Of a stretch of DNA of 64,000 bases, positions 27,303 to 37,746 are shown piece after piece. The position numbers and the translations under genes are program-made. Origin of the DNA: Bacillus gaemokensis (GTDB lineage Bacteria; Bacillota; Bacilli; Bacillales; Bacillaceae_G); contig NZ_LTAQ01000001.1 in the NCBI RefSeq assembly GCF_001590835.1, positions 20,356 through 84,355 on the forward strand. Reading direction: 5' to 3'. Each line of letters begins with the position of its first letter. Position 1 is the stretch's first letter. The notes under the pieces were generated by a model. It was not told the origin of the DNA. It did not search any database and worked only from the letters and a program-made list of their open reading frames with translations.

Positions 27303-28097
27303 TTATTCAAAAAATGGTTGATCATCATTGATTAAAATACGCTCAATTTTTTTCGCTTTTCCTGTATTTGGATCTACATCAATTAATACTGCACTTAACT
27401 GTGTTCTACCATTTGTTACCTCAAAACGTACAGGTAAATTTGTTAAAAACTTCTTCAGTACAGCTTCACGATCCATACCTAAAATCCCATCATACGGGCC
27501 TGTCATTCCAACATCTGTAATATAAGCTGTCCCGCTTGGTAAAATACGATTATCGGCAGTTGGAACATGTGTGTGTGTTCCTACTACTGCCGTAGCACGA
27601 CCATCTACATACCAGCCCAGTGCCTGTTTTTCACTTGTCGTCTCTGCATGGAAATCAATAAAGATAATATTCGTTCTTTTTTTCGCAATGTTAATCAATT
27701 CATCAACTTTTCGGAATGGACAATCGATTGGTGGAAGGAATGTACGCCCTTGTAGGTTAATCACTGCTACTTCTGTTCCGTTACAATTGATAAAAACAAG
27801 TCCTTTTCCTGGCGTTCCTTCTGGAAAATTCGCTGGTCTTGCAAGATATTTCGCATCATCAATAAACTCAAATACTTCACGATTATCCCACGCGTGATTT
27901 CCAAGCGTAACCGCTTGTGCACCACACTCTAAAAAGTTTCGGTATATTTTCTCTGTAATACCACGACCACCTGCCGCATTTTCTCCATTAATGATTGTTA
28001 CAGTAGGCGTATATTTTTTCTTTAACGCCGGTACGTATTGTTGAATCATAGCTCTTCCGGGAGATCCTACTACATCCCCAACAAATAAAATTCTCAT
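27303..28097 (-). CDS. ymdB: YmdB metallophosphodiesterase
   Basis: This 264-residue binuclear metallophosphoesterase hydrolyses 2',3'-cyclic nucleotides in vitro; in B. subtilis it affects biofilm and motility gene expression. The metal-binding blocks are complete: FVGDVVGSPGR at the start, NGENAAGGRGIT near 37, GNHAWDNREV near 66, DFHAETTSEKQAL near 148 and VVGTHTHVPTADN near 172. It lies downstream of rny, separated by an RNA hairpin, as in B. subtilis, where the pair is functionally linked. The start follows AAAGGGTAAGAC. Confidence 0.96.
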   Translation of the reverse strand: MRILFVGDVVGSPGRAMIQQYVPALKKKYTPTVTIINGENAAGGRGITEKIYRNFLECGAQAVTLGNHAWDNREVFEFIDDAKYLARPANFPEGTPGKGLVFINCNGTEVAVINLQGRTFLPPIDCPFRKVDELINIAKKRTNIIFIDFHAETTSEKQALGWYVDGRATAVVGTHTHVPTADNRILPSGTAYITDVGMTGPYDGILGMDREAVLKKFLTNLPVRFEVTNGRTQLSAVLIDVDPNTGKAKKIERILINDDQPFFE

Positions 28098-28274
28098 ATG
28101 TCTTACCCTTTCTATGTACCACTTTTTTTATAACCATACCAATTTACTAGCTATTAGCTTGCAAGAAAAACATACTACTCATTTAAAGTTCTATTGCAAG
28201 AAAAGTTATTCTTCTGATGAGATAGAACTGATTTACAAAAGCTATATGTTATGTTATCTTACCCAATCCCAACA

Positions 28275-28310
28275 CAAAAAAATAAAGTGGTGTTTCACCA
28301 CTTTATTTTG
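28275..28310 (-). terminator. Intrinsic terminator of rny
   Basis: AAAATAAAGTGGTG pairs with CACCACTTTATTTT and is followed by T on the minus strand. It overlaps the rny stop. Read-through to ymdB is possible. Confidence 0.8.
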
Positions 28311-29865
28311 CGTATTCCACTGCACGTGTTTCACGAATCACTGTTACTTTAATATGCCCTGGATAATCCAGTTCATTTTCGATACGTTTTCGGATATCAC
28401 GTGCTAAACGATGAGCTTCTAAATCATCGATTGTATCTGGTTTTACCAAAATGCGAACTTCACGTCCTGCTTGAATTGCAAAAGATTTTTCTACGCCTTC
28501 ATAGGACTCTGAAATCTCTTCTAACTTTTCAAGGCGACGAATATAGTTTTCAAGCGTCTCACTACGAGCTCCTGGTCTTGCAGCCGATAATGCATCTGCT
28601 GCAGCAACTAGAACTGCAATGATAGAGGTTGGTTCCGTATCACCATGGTGAGATGCGATACTGTTTATAACAACAGGGTGCTCTTTATATTTCGTTGCGA
28701 GTTCAACGCCAATTTCCACATGACTGCCTTCTACTTCATGATCAATTGCTTTTCCGATATCATGTAATAACCCAGCACGTCTTGCTAATTTTTCGTCCTC
28801 GCCAAGCTCTGCTGCCATAAGTCCTGTTAAGTACGCTACTTCCATAGAGTGTTTTAGCACGTTTTGTCCATAACTTGTACGATATTTCAAACGTCCTAAA
28901 ATCTTAATTAAATCTGGATGTAACCCATGGACACCCACTTCAAACGTTGTTTGTTCTCCTACTTCGCGAATATACTCATCCACTTCACGTCTTGATTTTT
29001 CGACCATTTCTTCAATACGCGCTGGGTGAATACGTCCATCCTGTACAAGCTTATCAAGAGCGATACGAGCTGTTTCACGACGAATTGGATCGAATCCTGA
29101 TAGGATTACCGCTTCCGGCGTATCATCAATAATTAGGTCAATACCTGTTAACGTTTCTAACGTACGAATATTACGACCCTCACGCCCGATAATACGTCCC
29201 TTCATTTCGTCATTTGGAAGATTTACAACCGAAACGGTTGTTTCAGCAACATGATCAGCTGCACATCTTTGCATTGCAAGAGATAAAATCTCTTTTGCTT
29301 TCTTATCCGCTTCTTCTTTCGCACGAACTTCACTTTCTTTTACCATAACGGCAATTTCATGAGAAATTTCACTTTCCACTTTCCCTAAAATAATTGCTTT
29401 CGCTTGTTCGCGTGTCAGATTGGAAATGCGCTCTAATTCCGTTTGCTGCTTTTGAACTAACTCTCCCACTTTGCTTTCCAACTCTTCAATCTGTTGTTGT
29501 CTCGCTACAAGAGATTCCTCTTTCTTTTCTAACATTTGCTCACGTTTATCGAGAGTTTCGTCTTTACGATCAAGGTTCTCTTCTTTTTGCATTAAACGAT
29601 TTTCTTGTTTTTGTAATTCGCTTCTACGGTCACGAATTTCTAATTCAGCTTCTGTACGAAGTGTATGAATTTCATCCTTTGCTTCTAAAAGCGCCTCTTT
29701 CTTAAGTGCTTCTGCTTCACGATTCGCTTCATCTAAAATACGTCTCGCTTCATTAGCTGCACCATTAATCTTCGCTTCTGCAATAGACTTTCGAACAAAA
29801 AAGCCAACAACTGCACCGACTGTTGCAAGCAAAATGGAGATGAGCATCCAAATTGTATTACTCAT
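28303..29865 (-). CDS. rny: Ribonuclease Y
   Basis: RNase Y is the membrane-bound endoribonuclease that starts much mRNA decay in Bacillus. The 520 residues show the N-terminal membrane anchor (residues 4-24, [19 protein letters not shown]), a long charged coiled coil (about 30-200), a KH domain ([19 protein letters not shown] near 220) and an HD domain with [12 protein letters not shown] near 366. All catalytic His/Asp are present. It acts with the Ric complex (RicA encoded at 20485-20916). It follows recA in the same orientation but with its own leader and after the recA terminator. Confidence 0.98.
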   Translation of the reverse strand: MSNTIWMLISILLATVGAVVGFFVRKSIAEAKINGAANEARRILDEANREAEALKKEALLEAKDEIHTLRTEAELEIRDRRSELQKQENRLMQKEENLDRKDETLDKREQMLEKKEESLVARQQQIEELESKVGELVQKQQTELERISNLTREQAKAIILGKVESEISHEIAVMVKESEVRAKEEADKKAKEILSLAMQRCAADHVAETTVSVVNLPNDEMKGRIIGREGRNIRTLETLTGIDLIIDDTPEAVILSGFDPIRRETARIALDKLVQDGRIHPARIEEMVEKSRREVDEYIREVGEQTTFEVGVHGLHPDLIKILGRLKYRTSYGQNVLKHSMEVAYLTGLMAAELGEDEKLARRAGLLHDIGKAIDHEVEGSHVEIGVELATKYKEHPVVINSIASHHGDTEPTSIIAVLVAAADALSAARPGARSETLENYIRRLEKLEEISESYEGVEKSFAIQAGREVRILVKPDTIDDLEAHRLARDIRKRIENELDYPGHIKVTVIRETRAVEYAK

Positions 29866-30264
29866 GATTTCACCTCCCCTTGCTATGAATGAAAAAAGAC
29901 TGTCGGCATGTACATTGATTTACAACGTACAGCAAAGACTGTCGCCCCGCTTTTTTAAGGGACTTTCTTCATTTCACAATTAAAATGTCATATTATTATT
30001 TCGGAAGATATAGATTCTTAATCCGAATTTTACTTCTCTTCTAGAGAAGAGTGTATCGTATATAAGAAAAAATATACATTCTCATTGTATCCATCGCATT
30101 TTTCATTGTCAAGCGTTGTCTACTTTTACTTTCTTTACCTATGCCATACAAATCTTCGCCTATCGAGAAAAGTCTATACCCCTTAGTCCTTACAAACCTT
30201 ACCAAATCACCTCTAACAAGCTAAAAAGACTCAATAAAAACCCTTATTACACATTATAGTAAGA
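29866..30264. other. Leader region between recA and rny
   Basis: About 400 bases without a gene. Close to rny the minus strand carries GCTGTACG..TGTACATGC followed by CGACAGTC and six T, a possible attenuator-like hairpin in the rny leader, with GACAGTC repeated on both sides. The rest is AT-rich and unremarkable. Confidence 0.4.
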
Positions 30265-30300
30265 TAAAAAATAAAAGACACGAAATCGTGTCTTTTATTA
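30265..30300 (-). terminator. Intrinsic terminator of recA
   Basis: AATAAAAGACACGA pairs with TCGTGTCTTTTATT and runs into T on the minus strand, overlapping the recA stop. Confidence 0.88.
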
Positions 30301-31329
30301 ATCAAGATTCTTTTCATCTTCTCCATTTTCAGAAGCAGAATCCTCACCAATCCCATGATGTTCACGAATAAAGAATGCAATTTCATCCGTAAGTTCTGGA
30401 TTCTCTTTTAAGAATTGCTTTGAGTTTTCACGACCTTGTCCCAAGCGCTCCTCATTATAAGAATACCAAGCACCACTTTTTTGGACAATATCCAGTTCAG
30501 AAGCCATATCTAAAATTTCACCCTGTCTTGAAATACCTTCCCCGTACATAATATCTACTTCGGCCACACGGAAAGGCGGTGCCACTTTATTTTTCACTAC
30601 TTTTATTTTTGTTTTATTACCAACAATATCATTGCCTTGCTTTAATTGCTCAGCACGACGCACTTCAAGACGAACTGTTGAATAGAATTTCAACGCACGA
30701 CCACCTGGAGTTGTTTCTGGGTTCCCGAACATAACCCCAACTTTTTCACGAATTTGGTTAATGAAGATCGCAATTGTTTTTGACTTATTAATAGCACCAG
30801 AAAGCTTACGAAGTGCCTGAGACATTAAACGAGCTTGTAAACCAACGTGAGAGTCGCCCATTTCCCCTTCAATTTCCGCTTTTGGTACAAGAGCTGCTAC
30901 AGAGTCAATTACAATAATATCAATTGCACCGCTTCGTACTAATGCTTCTGCGATTTCTAAACCTTGTTCTCCTGTATCAGGCTGTGATAATAGTAGCTCA
31001 TCAATATTAACACCTAGCTTTTGTGCATATACAGGATCCATCGCATGCTCTGCATCGATAAATGCTGCTTGTCCACCTTGACGTTGCACTTCTGCAATCG
31101 CGTGTAATGAAACTGTTGTTTTACCTGAACTTTCAGGTCCGTAAATTTCAATAACACGCCCTCTTGGATAACCACCAACTCCAAGGGCTACATCAAGTGC
31201 TAATGAACCACTTGGAATCGTAGAAACTTTACGTTCCGCTTGTTCTCCTAATTTCATAATAGAACCTTTACCAAATTGCTTCTCTATTTGTTTTAACGCC
31301 ATATCTAATGCCGCTTGACGATCGCTCAT
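30298..31329 (-). CDS. recA: Recombinase RecA
   Basis: RecA forms filaments on single-stranded DNA, catalyses strand exchange and activates LexA self-cleavage. The 343 residues contain Walker [10 protein letters not shown] near 67, Walker [13 protein letters not shown] near 140, loop L1 with [19 protein letters not shown] near 158, loop L2 with [20 protein letters not shown] near 194, and an acidic tail. It starts after AAGGAGGAAT. A promoter with a LexA box lies upstream, so it is SOS-induced as in B. subtilis. Confidence 0.99.
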   Translation of the reverse strand: MSDRQAALDMALKQIEKQFGKGSIMKLGEQAERKVSTIPSGSLALDVALGVGGYPRGRVIEIYGPESSGKTTVSLHAIAEVQRQGGQAAFIDAEHAMDPVYAQKLGVNIDELLLSQPDTGEQGLEIAEALVRSGAIDIIVIDSVAALVPKAEIEGEMGDSHVGLQARLMSQALRKLSGAINKSKTIAIFINQIREKVGVMFGNPETTPGGRALKFYSTVRLEVRRAEQLKQGNDIVGNKTKIKVVKNKVAPPFRVAEVDIMYGEGISRQGEILDMASELDIVQKSGAWYSYNEERLGQGRENSKQFLKENPELTDEIAFFIREHHGIGEDSASENGEDEKNLD

Positions 31330-31362
31330 TCAAAATTCCTCCTTAGCTGAATTACTAATCTT

Positions 31363-31392
31363 ATTATACCTATTTTCGTTTCAATTTGCCAA
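31363..31392 (-). promoter_or_regulatory. recA sigma-A promoter
   Basis: On the minus strand TTGGCA (31387-31392) and TATAAT (31363-31368) are separated by 18 bases and lie about 35 bases ahead of the recA start. Both boxes are near consensus. Confidence 0.75.
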
Positions 31393-31399
31393 TAAAAAT

Positions 31400-31413
31400 C
31401 GAACATTTATTCG
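31400..31413 (-). promoter_or_regulatory. LexA (SOS) box upstream of recA
   Basis: The minus strand reads CGAATAAATGTTCG, which matches the Bacillus LexA/DinR consensus CGAAC-N4-GTTCG in 9 of 10 specified positions. It abuts the -35 box of recA, a position suited to repression. Confidence 0.85.
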
Positions 31414-31454
31414 ATTTTTTTATTTTCTATAGACAAGTTCTTCATTTTTCGGCA

Positions 31455-31494
31455 TAAAAAAACTAGAAGAAATTTATATTTCTTCTAGTTTTTT
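31455..31494 (-). terminator. Intrinsic terminator of cinA
   Basis: AAAAAACTAGAAGAAAT pairs with ATTTCTTCTAGTTTTTT, overlapping the cinA stop, with T residues following on the minus strand. Confidence 0.85.
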
Positions 31495-32712
31495 ATACAA
31501 GTGATAAAACCCATATTTTACAGAACGCTCTCGGACTTGCTGACGACTTCCACTCAAGTTAAGAGAAACTACCTCTGTCGGTTCATCCTTTATTGCTAAA
31601 CCAATAAACACAGTTCCTGGTTCTTTATTTTCCGCATTACCCGGCCCAGCCACTCCAGTGAAACTAATTCCAATATCCGCCTTCAAAAGTGCTTTTACAT
31701 TTTCAGCAAGATAGCGTACGCACTGCTCACTAACCGGGCCAACTGTTTGCAATATTTCTTTAGGAACCTGTAATACATGCTGTTTCACTTCATTCTGATA
31801 ACAAATTATGCCGCCTTTAAAAACAGAAGACACACCAGCATTTTCTGTCACTTGATTTCCAAAAAGACCACCCGTTAAACTTTCAGCACATGCTAAGGTG
31901 AGACCCTTTTTCTTCAATAAATCAATCGCTTTATAATGAAGAAAATCTTGATTATACCCGTAGAAAAACTCTCCTACCCTATCTAAAATCAAGTCTTCCA
32001 CACGCTGAATCAATAATTCTGCATGTTTGACATCTTGATGTTTAGCAGTCAATCTAAGTGTGACTTCTCCATCAGAAGCAAGCGGTGCAATTGTTGGATT
32101 AGTTTGTTCATCAATTAAATCTTGAACTTTCACTTCTAGTTGGGATTCGCCAATGCCGAAAAAGCGAAGAACACGAGAATAAATACGCTCTCCAGTTGTA
32201 AAGTTACGTAAAAACGGATCTACATAATTTGTATACATCGGTGTCATTTCTTTCGGCGGACCGGGCAATAGGATGTAGACCTTCTCATTTTTAACCAATC
32301 CCATACCTGGTGCCATACCATGGTTATTTTCAAATACAGTTGAATCTTTTAAAACAAGTGCTTGTTTCTTATTATTCTCTGTAAACTCACGTCCAGTTCG
32401 CTTATAATACTCGCCAATTGACGTTAAGGCTACTTCATCATAAACAAGTTCTTCACGCAAGGTAGATGCAATTGTTTCTTTCGTTAAATCATCTTTTGTC
32501 GGCCCCAATCCACCGGTGAAAATGAGTATATCTGCCCGCTTTTCAGCAACTTGAATTGCTTCTTGTAAACGATGATTATTATCACCTACAACAGTATGGT
32601 AATACACATTAATACCGATAGAAGCTAACTTTTCAGATAAAAACTTCGCATTTGTATTTGTAATTTGCCCAAGTAACAACTCTGTTCCAACCGCAATAAT
32701 TTCGGCATTCAT
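31474..32712 (-). CDS. cinA: CinA, competence/damage-inducible protein
   Basis: A 412-residue two-domain protein. The N-terminal MoaB/MogA-like domain ([37 protein letters not shown]) belongs to the COG1058 family. The C-terminal CinA domain from about residue 255 ([40 protein letters not shown]) has the signature of nicotinamide-nucleotide deamidases. It is found just upstream of recA in many Gram-positives and is linked to competence. It follows pgsA by about 20 bases and has a terminator before recA. Confidence 0.96.
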   Translation of the reverse strand: MNAEIIAVGTELLLGQITNTNAKFLSEKLASIGINVYYHTVVGDNNHRLQEAIQVAEKRADILIFTGGLGPTKDDLTKETIASTLREELVYDEVALTSIGEYYKRTGREFTENNKKQALVLKDSTVFENNHGMAPGMGLVKNEKVYILLPGPPKEMTPMYTNYVDPFLRNFTTGERIYSRVLRFFGIGESQLEVKVQDLIDEQTNPTIAPLASDGEVTLRLTAKHQDVKHAELLIQRVEDLILDRVGEFFYGYNQDFLHYKAIDLLKKKGLTLACAESLTGGLFGNQVTENAGVSSVFKGGIICYQNEVKQHVLQVPKEILQTVGPVSEQCVRYLAENVKALLKADIGISFTGVAGPGNAENKEPGTVFIGLAIKDEPTEVVSLNLSGSRQQVRERSVKYGFYHLYKKLEEI

Positions 32713-32732
32713 TCCGATTCCCCCATAAACTG

Positions 32733-33311
32733 CTATTTTGAGTTTATAAAAGCAGCTCTATTTTTCCAGAAATAGTCCCAGCCAGAAATAACTGTAAAGA
32801 TCAGCGCAATCCATATAAAAATATCCGCAACCGGAATATAGATTAAATTTAAAGGTACATCATGTAATAAGTACGCTGAAATCGCAATAATCTGTGTCCA
32901 TGTCTTAATTTTCCCTAGCGTATTTGCTGCAACAACTTCACCAGATCCAGCTAATACAAGACGTAAACCTGTTACAGCAAATTCACGACTAATGATTACA
33001 ATAACAATCCAGGCTGGCACATACTGCATTTCTACTAGTGTAATAAGTGCAGCTGAAACAAGTAACTTATCAGCTAATGGATCAAGAAACTTTCCTAAGC
33101 TCGTTACAAGATTATACTTTCTTGCATAATGTCCATCAATCCAGTCTGTAGCTGATGCAAAAATAAAGATAAGCGCTCCTACTAAATGTTGAATTGGTAA
33201 ATCTACATTTCCAATTGTATATGTTCCCCAGTTAAAAGGAGCTAACATAACCACTAGAAAAATTGGAATTAAGCAGATTCGAGATATTGTAATTTTATTT
33301 GGTAAATTCAC
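32733..33311 (-). CDS. pgsA: CDP-diacylglycerol-glycerol-3-phosphate 3-phosphatidyltransferase
   Basis: PgsA makes phosphatidylglycerol phosphate, the first committed step to phosphatidylglycerol and cardiolipin. This 192-residue membrane protein carries the CDP-alcohol phosphatidyltransferase motif DG-x2-AR-x8-G-x3-D-x3-D, seen as [11 protein letters not shown] then [14 protein letters not shown] at residues 57-84. Five to six hydrophobic helices fit the family. It begins with [17 protein letters not shown], typical of PgsA. It lies between the ymfM and cinA genes as in B. subtilis. Confidence 0.97.
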   Translation of the reverse strand: MNLPNKITISRICLIPIFLVVMLAPFNWGTYTIGNVDLPIQHLVGALIFIFASATDWIDGHYARKYNLVTSLGKFLDPLADKLLVSAALITLVEMQYVPAWIVIVIISREFAVTGLRLVLAGSGEVVAANTLGKIKTWTQIIAISAYLLHDVPLNLIYIPVADIFIWIALIFTVISGWDYFWKNRAAFINSK

Positions 33312-33348
33312 AGCTATTCCTCCATCATGTCAAAAACATTTGTTCATT

Positions 33349-33375
33349 GAAAAAAAGTCATCAAAGCGATGACTG
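33349..33375 (-). terminator. Hairpin between ymfM and pgsA
   Basis: AGTCATC..GATGACT followed by seven T on the minus strand, directly after the ymfM stop. It would limit read-through into the essential pgsA gene, which suggests leaky termination or a promoter before pgsA. Confidence 0.75.
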
Positions 33376-34293
33376 TTATTGTACAGGTTGTCCTGCCCCT
33401 AAGTTTTTAATCACTAATCTTTGATGCATTGCCTCTTCAGCACTTATGCCATAATCCACAACTTTACCATTTACTTTAATTTCAATATTAGGTGTATTTC
33501 CGATATTAAGTCGTATTTCTTTTTCAGCTGTTAAATTTTGCTGCGCTGTTTGTCCTGCTTCTAACGTGGCATTATAAATTTCATTACCACCTTCATTTTT
33601 AACATCTACATAACTTGTTCCTCTTGCTGTAATTTCCAGCTGTAACTCTTTATTGTTATGAATTTCATATGTAGATACTTTCCCACTTGTCCCAACTAAC
33701 TTTACTTCTTCTTGTCCAGTTGGTGGTTCTTCTTTTTTAGGCTCTTCTTTCTTTGGCTCTTCTTTCTTAGGTTCTTCTTTTTTAGACTCTTCCGCTTTTG
33801 CGCCTTCTTTCTTTTCATCTAACGGAGAATCCTTTGCTTTCTGCACTTCAATTCGTTCACTTTTATTTTGTTGCACTTGCCCATCATCTTTTCCAGTTAG
33901 CCATTGGAATACAAACCAAACAGCTACACCTAATGCAATTACCAACAACGCAACTAAGATTTTCGGCATATGATCCGCAATTGGAAGTGATGCAGCTTTT
34001 TGCATTGTTTCCTGCGTTTTCTGTCCCTTGGATACTTGTGGTACATCACGAGATTCGGATTGCGGTATTACACTTTGATACTCTGTAAGCAATTCCTCTC
34101 CGTTCAAACCAACAGCATCCGCATATTGTTTAATAAATGCACGTGTATAAAACGCGCCAGGCAATATGCTATAATCGCCCTCTTCAATTGTCACTAAATA
34201 ACGTTTTTGAATTCTCGTAACCTCATGTAACTGATCGATAGACAAGCCTTTCGCTTCTCTTGCTTCTTTCAGCTTTTGTCCTAATTCCGTCAC
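33376..34293 (-). CDS. ymfM: RodZ-like helix-turn-helix membrane protein (YmfM)
   Basis: This 305-residue RodZ homologue is a bitopic protein linked to cell-shape and division machinery. A Xre-type HTH occupies about residues 5-65 (LGQKLKEAREAKGLSIDQL, YLVTIEEGDYSILP). A transmembrane helix lies near 112-132 (ILVALLVIALGVAVWFVFQW). A lysine/glutamate-rich repeat (KKEEP repeated four times) follows near 165-195, then a DUF4115-type extracytoplasmic beta domain to the end. I place the start at a GTG 6 bases after GAGGTG; a GTG three codons earlier overlaps that site. The KKEEP tract is a slippage-prone, probably variable-length linker. Confidence 0.92.
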   Translation of the reverse strand: MTELGQKLKEAREAKGLSIDQLHEVTRIQKRYLVTIEEGDYSILPGAFYTRAFIKQYADAVGLNGEELLTEYQSVIPQSESRDVPQVSKGQKTQETMQKAASLPIADHMPKILVALLVIALGVAVWFVFQWLTGKDDGQVQQNKSERIEVQKAKDSPLDEKKEGAKAEESKKEEPKKEEPKKEEPKKEEPPTGQEEVKLVGTSGKVSTYEIHNNKELQLEITARGTSYVDVKNEGGNEIYNATLEAGQTAQQNLTAEKEIRLNIGNTPNIEIKVNGKVVDYGISAEEAMHQRLVIKNLGAGQPVQ

Positions 34294-34314
34294 TACTAAC
34301 ACCTCAATATTTCT

Positions 34315-35100
34315 TTAAAAGTCAAACATAGAGAAATTATTTTGCGTTCCTTGCTCAATTTCATCTACTAAATTATATTGAATTTCTTCATCATAATCGT
34401 TACGCAATTCAATAATATAATCAAAATCATCAAGTGTATACTCTGATTGGCTCACAAATACATCTGGATGTTCAACAACCTTGGTTGCGGGCAATCTCAT
34501 AATTTCACGAACAAGCTGCCAATGTCTTTCATTCGCACGCTTTGTTGAAACAATTCCATCTAATATAAAAATATTATCGTCGCTATACTCGTCTTCAATC
34601 AGTTGACTCCGTACAGTTTGCTTAATGAGAGTTGATGATACAAACAACCAGCGCTTATTTGCACAAACGCTTGCAGCAACTATAGATTCCGTTTTTCCAA
34701 CACGAGGCATCCCTCGTATACCGATGAGTTTATGACCCTCTTTTTTCATAAGCTCTGCCATAAAATCAACGAGTAATCCCAGTTCATCACGCACAAACCG
34801 AAATGTTTTCTTATCGTCTGCATCTCGTTGTATGTACCTACCATGCCTAACTGCTAACCTGTCTCTAAGCTTTGGCGGACGATATTTCGTTACTGTTATA
34901 TTATCCATCGTATTTAAAATTGATTCAAGTCTAGAGATTTGCTCTTGATTATCACACATAAGCAAAAGTCCGCGCCGAGCATTATCTACACCATTAATTG
35001 TGACAATATTAATGCCAAGCATACCGATTAACGAAGAAACGTCACCAAGCAAGCCAGGTCGGTTTTTATGTATTTCATATTCAAAATACCATTCAATCAT
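34315..35100 (-). CDS. ymfK: YmfK, DUF3388 protein
   Basis: This 261-residue cytoplasmic protein is conserved beside ymfM in Bacillus. The N-terminus (WYFEYEIHKNRPGLLGDVSS, INIVTINGVDNARRG) looks like an ACT-type regulatory domain. The middle holds a P-loop-like stretch (IGIRGMPRVGKTESIVAASV near residue 140). The rest matches DUF3388 with no known activity. It begins after AGGGGAGTG and lies 20 bases upstream of ymfM, so the two are co-transcribed. The nucleotide-binding idea is inference from GMPRVGKTE only. Confidence 0.9.
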   Translation of the reverse strand: MIEWYFEYEIHKNRPGLLGDVSSLIGMLGINIVTINGVDNARRGLLLMCDNQEQISRLESILNTMDNITVTKYRPPKLRDRLAVRHGRYIQRDADDKKTFRFVRDELGLLVDFMAELMKKEGHKLIGIRGMPRVGKTESIVAASVCANKRWLFVSSTLIKQTVRSQLIEDEYSDDNIFILDGIVSTKRANERHWQLVREIMRLPATKVVEHPDVFVSQSEYTLDDFDYIIELRNDYDEEIQYNLVDEIEQGTQNNFSMFDF

Positions 35101-35202
35101 TCAAGATCACTCCCCTTGCTCACTTTACACCTACGTACTATATTATATGATTTCACGTTAATAGGGAAGATAAATGTATAATCAAATAAAGGTATTTTCA
35201 AC

Positions 35203-35239
35203 ATAAAAAAAAAGAGAGGATTTTCTCCTCCCTTTTTTT
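35203..35239 (-). terminator. Intrinsic terminator of ymfJ
   Basis: The stem GAGGA..TCCTC flanked by A and T runs lies at the ymfJ stop on the minus strand. Confidence 0.75.
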
Positions 35240-35486
35240 ACTTATGTTGTACAAACTTCACCATTAAATTCGCAATTGTATGTTGCTCTTTTTCATCAGC
35301 AACTTTCCAAAGCTCTGCTAATAACTTTTCTTGATCATTACGAGCTTCTACTTCATTAGCTAAGTAATCCCCAACACGAAATGCCATATCTGAAACAGCA
35401 CCGCCGTCAAGCCCTTTCCCCTCTGCTTGTTCTAAACGTTCTCCTAAAAAACTCTTCCATTGATCAAAGTTGTCTAATACTGACAT
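35238..35486 (-). CDS. ymfJ: YmfJ, DUF3243 protein
   Basis: An 82-residue acidic helical protein (NFDQWKSFLGERLEQAEGKG, then DGGAVSDMAFRVGDYLANEV and ELWKVADEKEQHTIANLMVK). It matches B. subtilis YmfJ/DUF3243, whose structure is known but whose function is not. The ATG lies 8 bases after GAGGTG; the TTG just before it is less likely. It sits between ymfI and ymfK as in other Bacillus. Confidence 0.92.
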   Translation of the reverse strand: MSVLDNFDQWKSFLGERLEQAEGKGLDGGAVSDMAFRVGDYLANEVEARNDQEKLLAELWKVADEKEQHTIANLMVKFVQHK

Positions 35487-35562
35487 CAATTAAGCACCTC
35501 ACTAGTAAGTAATCAAATCATACTTAATTTGTCCGATCCTTCATTTTTTATGTACGTATTTT

Positions 35563-36276
35563 TTAACAATGCCACCCACCGTTCACTCCAATGATTTGTC
35601 CTGTTATATAGGAAGCTCCTGGCGATAATAGAAACGACACCGTTTTTGCTACTTCCTCTGGGAGTCCAATTCTTCCAACTGGTATCTCTTCTGCAATCCC
35701 ACCCTTATCTTCCTCTGAAAATACACTTAACATTTCCGTATCAATCGCTCCTGGTGCCACTGCGTTTACACGTACCTCACTTAAAGCTACTTCTTTTGCT
35801 AATGCCTTTACGTATGAATTTTGCGCGCCTTTCACCATAGAATATAACACTTCACAAGAAGCACCAATTTGTCCCCATATAGATGAAATTATAACAACAT
35901 TTCCACTTCTACGTTGAATCATCGATGGAAGTATAAGCGACAGTAGCTTATACATATTTTTCACTTGCAATTCCAGCATTTCATCTAATTGTTCATTTGT
36001 AATATCTGTTACTAAACCAAATATACTTTTTCCAGCCGCATATACAATACTATCAATCGGATGATGAATTTGTGCCCACAGCTTTTCTGCTCCATCTACT
36101 GCTGCTAAATTCGCTTGAACAGGGATGATTTTACTAAATTGCTTTTCTAATTCCCTTACTTTCTCTTCACCTCGATTGTAATGAACATACACTGTATAAC
36201 CATCTTCAATTAACTGTTTTACAATCGCGGAGCCAATTCCTCCGCTTCCTCCCGTTACTAATGCAAACTTCTTCAT
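35563..36276 (-). CDS. ymfI: YmfI, SDR-family EF-P modification reductase
   Basis: A 237-residue short-chain dehydrogenase/reductase. The NAD(P)-binding motif GGSGGIGSAI lies at residues 8-17, AAGKS near 80, and the active-site Ser-Tyr-Lys as IISSIWGQ near 130 and YSMVKGAQ near 147. PGAIDTEM follows near 178. In B. subtilis YmfI is the 5-aminopentanone reductase that completes the modification on Lys of elongation factor P. It follows ymfH after a gap of 183 bases. Confidence 0.92.
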   Translation of the reverse strand: MKKFALVTGGSGGIGSAIVKQLIEDGYTVYVHYNRGEEKVRELEKQFSKIIPVQANLAAVDGAEKLWAQIHHPIDSIVYAAGKSIFGLVTDITNEQLDEMLELQVKNMYKLLSLILPSMIQRRSGNVVIISSIWGQIGASCEVLYSMVKGAQNSYVKALAKEVALSEVRVNAVAPGAIDTEMLSVFSEEDKGGIAEEIPVGRIGLPEEVAKTVSFLLSPGASYITGQIIGVNGGWHC

Positions 36277-36459
36277 GTCTTTGTTCTCTTATCCTTTCAT
36301 CTACAGAAAAACTCTTCCAAGCACCGATTTTGTTCATACATTCACAACAAATAATACCCTCACCTTACAATTCGGCAATAGCCAAAAAGTTAGATGAGGG
36401 AGCAAATGTCTGTAAAATTCTGAGCGTAGAAGAGATCGTCCGCTTATTAAAGTTTCACT

Positions 36460-37746
36460 TTATTTTTTCGGTAAGACTTGGCAAATACTCATTCTTTCTT
36501 CAGATAGGAGTGTTTTTGCTACTTCTTGCAAATCTTGAACTGTTAAGCTCTCCAGTACTGACAGCGCCTCAAATAAACTAGATTCATTAAATGCATATCG
36601 TGTGAATTGATTTGCAATATATTCAGGTGAATTAAGTGAGCGTAAAAAACCACCGATTTTCTTTTTCTTTACGCGCTCTAGCGCCTCAGCATCCAGTTCA
36701 TTATAATTTGTCTGTAGTAAAATGCCCTTCAAGCGATTCGCTAGCTCGTCAGGCTGCTTCGTATCACCACCAACCATCGCAAAACCAAAGTTACTTTCTT
36801 CCGTATAATCATAAGAGAACGAGTCATCAATGAGACCTTCATTGTATAAGGACTCATAATGGGATGATCCCTTCCCAAATAAATAATCTAAAAGTAATGT
36901 AAGCGCAATTTCTTGCTTTAAAAGTTCTTGACCTTTTTGTTTAAGCTGATTCGCTTTTATACCAACTAAACATTTTGGTGTTTGAACGGGCATAGAAATA
37001 ATTTTTTTCTTTTCATTTACCTCTTCTGGTTCACTTTCAAAAGACCTTACAATTTCCGGTTGGTTTTTGTAATCTTTTTTCGCTTGATTTTCACGTACTA
37101 AATCCATTGTTTTTTCAGGATCGATTGCACCAACAATAAATAATAACATATTGCTCGGATGATAAAATGTTTCGTAGCACTCATATAATAAGTCTTTTGT
37201 AATTTTACTAATCGACTCAATCGTTCCTGCAATATCAATTTTAATTGGATGCTTAACAAATAAACTATCTATTAAACCAAAATATAAACGCCAATCTGGA
37301 TTATCTTGATACATTTGAATTTCTTGACCAATAATCCCCTTCTCTTTTTCAACTGTTTGTTCAGAGAAATACGGTTCCTGAACAAAATTTAATAACGTAT
37401 TTAAGTTTTGCTCTACATTTGATGTACATGAAAAAAGATAAGCCGTTCTTGTAAATGAGGTAAAAGCATTTGCAGAGGCCCCTTGTTTACTAAACAGTTG
37501 AAATGCATCATGATCTTCTTTTTCAAATAATTTATGCTCAAGGAAATGAGCAATTCCATCTGGTACCCGAATCATTTCGTCTTTTCCAAGTGGAACAAAT
37601 GTATTATCAATGGAGCCATATTTTGTTGTAAACGTCGCGAAAGTTTTGTTAAATCCTTGTTTTGGCAATATATATACATCTAAGCCATTGGGAAGCTTTT
37701 CATAATAAAGCGTTTCTTTTAATTGTTCATAAGAAATTTTCTCCAT
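36460..37746 (-). CDS. ymfH: YmfH, M16-family (insulinase-like) zinc peptidase
   Basis: A 428-residue M16-type protease subunit. The inverted zinc motif HFLEH (HXXEH) is intact near residue 66 in PDGIAHFLEHKLFEK. The distal Glu lies in KGIIGQEIQMY near 143. The next gene encodes the partner YmfF, which lacks the zinc motif, so the pair probably forms a heterodimer like mitochondrial processing peptidase. The two genes abut: the ymfF stop directly precedes the ymfH ATG. The substrate is unknown in Bacillus. Confidence 0.93.
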   Translation of the reverse strand: MEKISYEQLKETLYYEKLPNGLDVYILPKQGFNKTFATFTTKYGSIDNTFVPLGKDEMIRVPDGIAHFLEHKLFEKEDHDAFQLFSKQGASANAFTSFTRTAYLFSCTSNVEQNLNTLLNFVQEPYFSEQTVEKEKGIIGQEIQMYQDNPDWRLYFGLIDSLFVKHPIKIDIAGTIESISKITKDLLYECYETFYHPSNMLLFIVGAIDPEKTMDLVRENQAKKDYKNQPEIVRSFESEPEEVNEKKKIISMPVQTPKCLVGIKANQLKQKGQELLKQEIALTLLLDYLFGKGSSHYESLYNEGLIDDSFSYDYTEESNFGFAMVGGDTKQPDELANRLKGILLQTNYNELDAEALERVKKKKIGGFLRSLNSPEYIANQFTRYAFNESSLFEALSVLESLTVQDLQEVAKTLLSEERMSICQVLPKK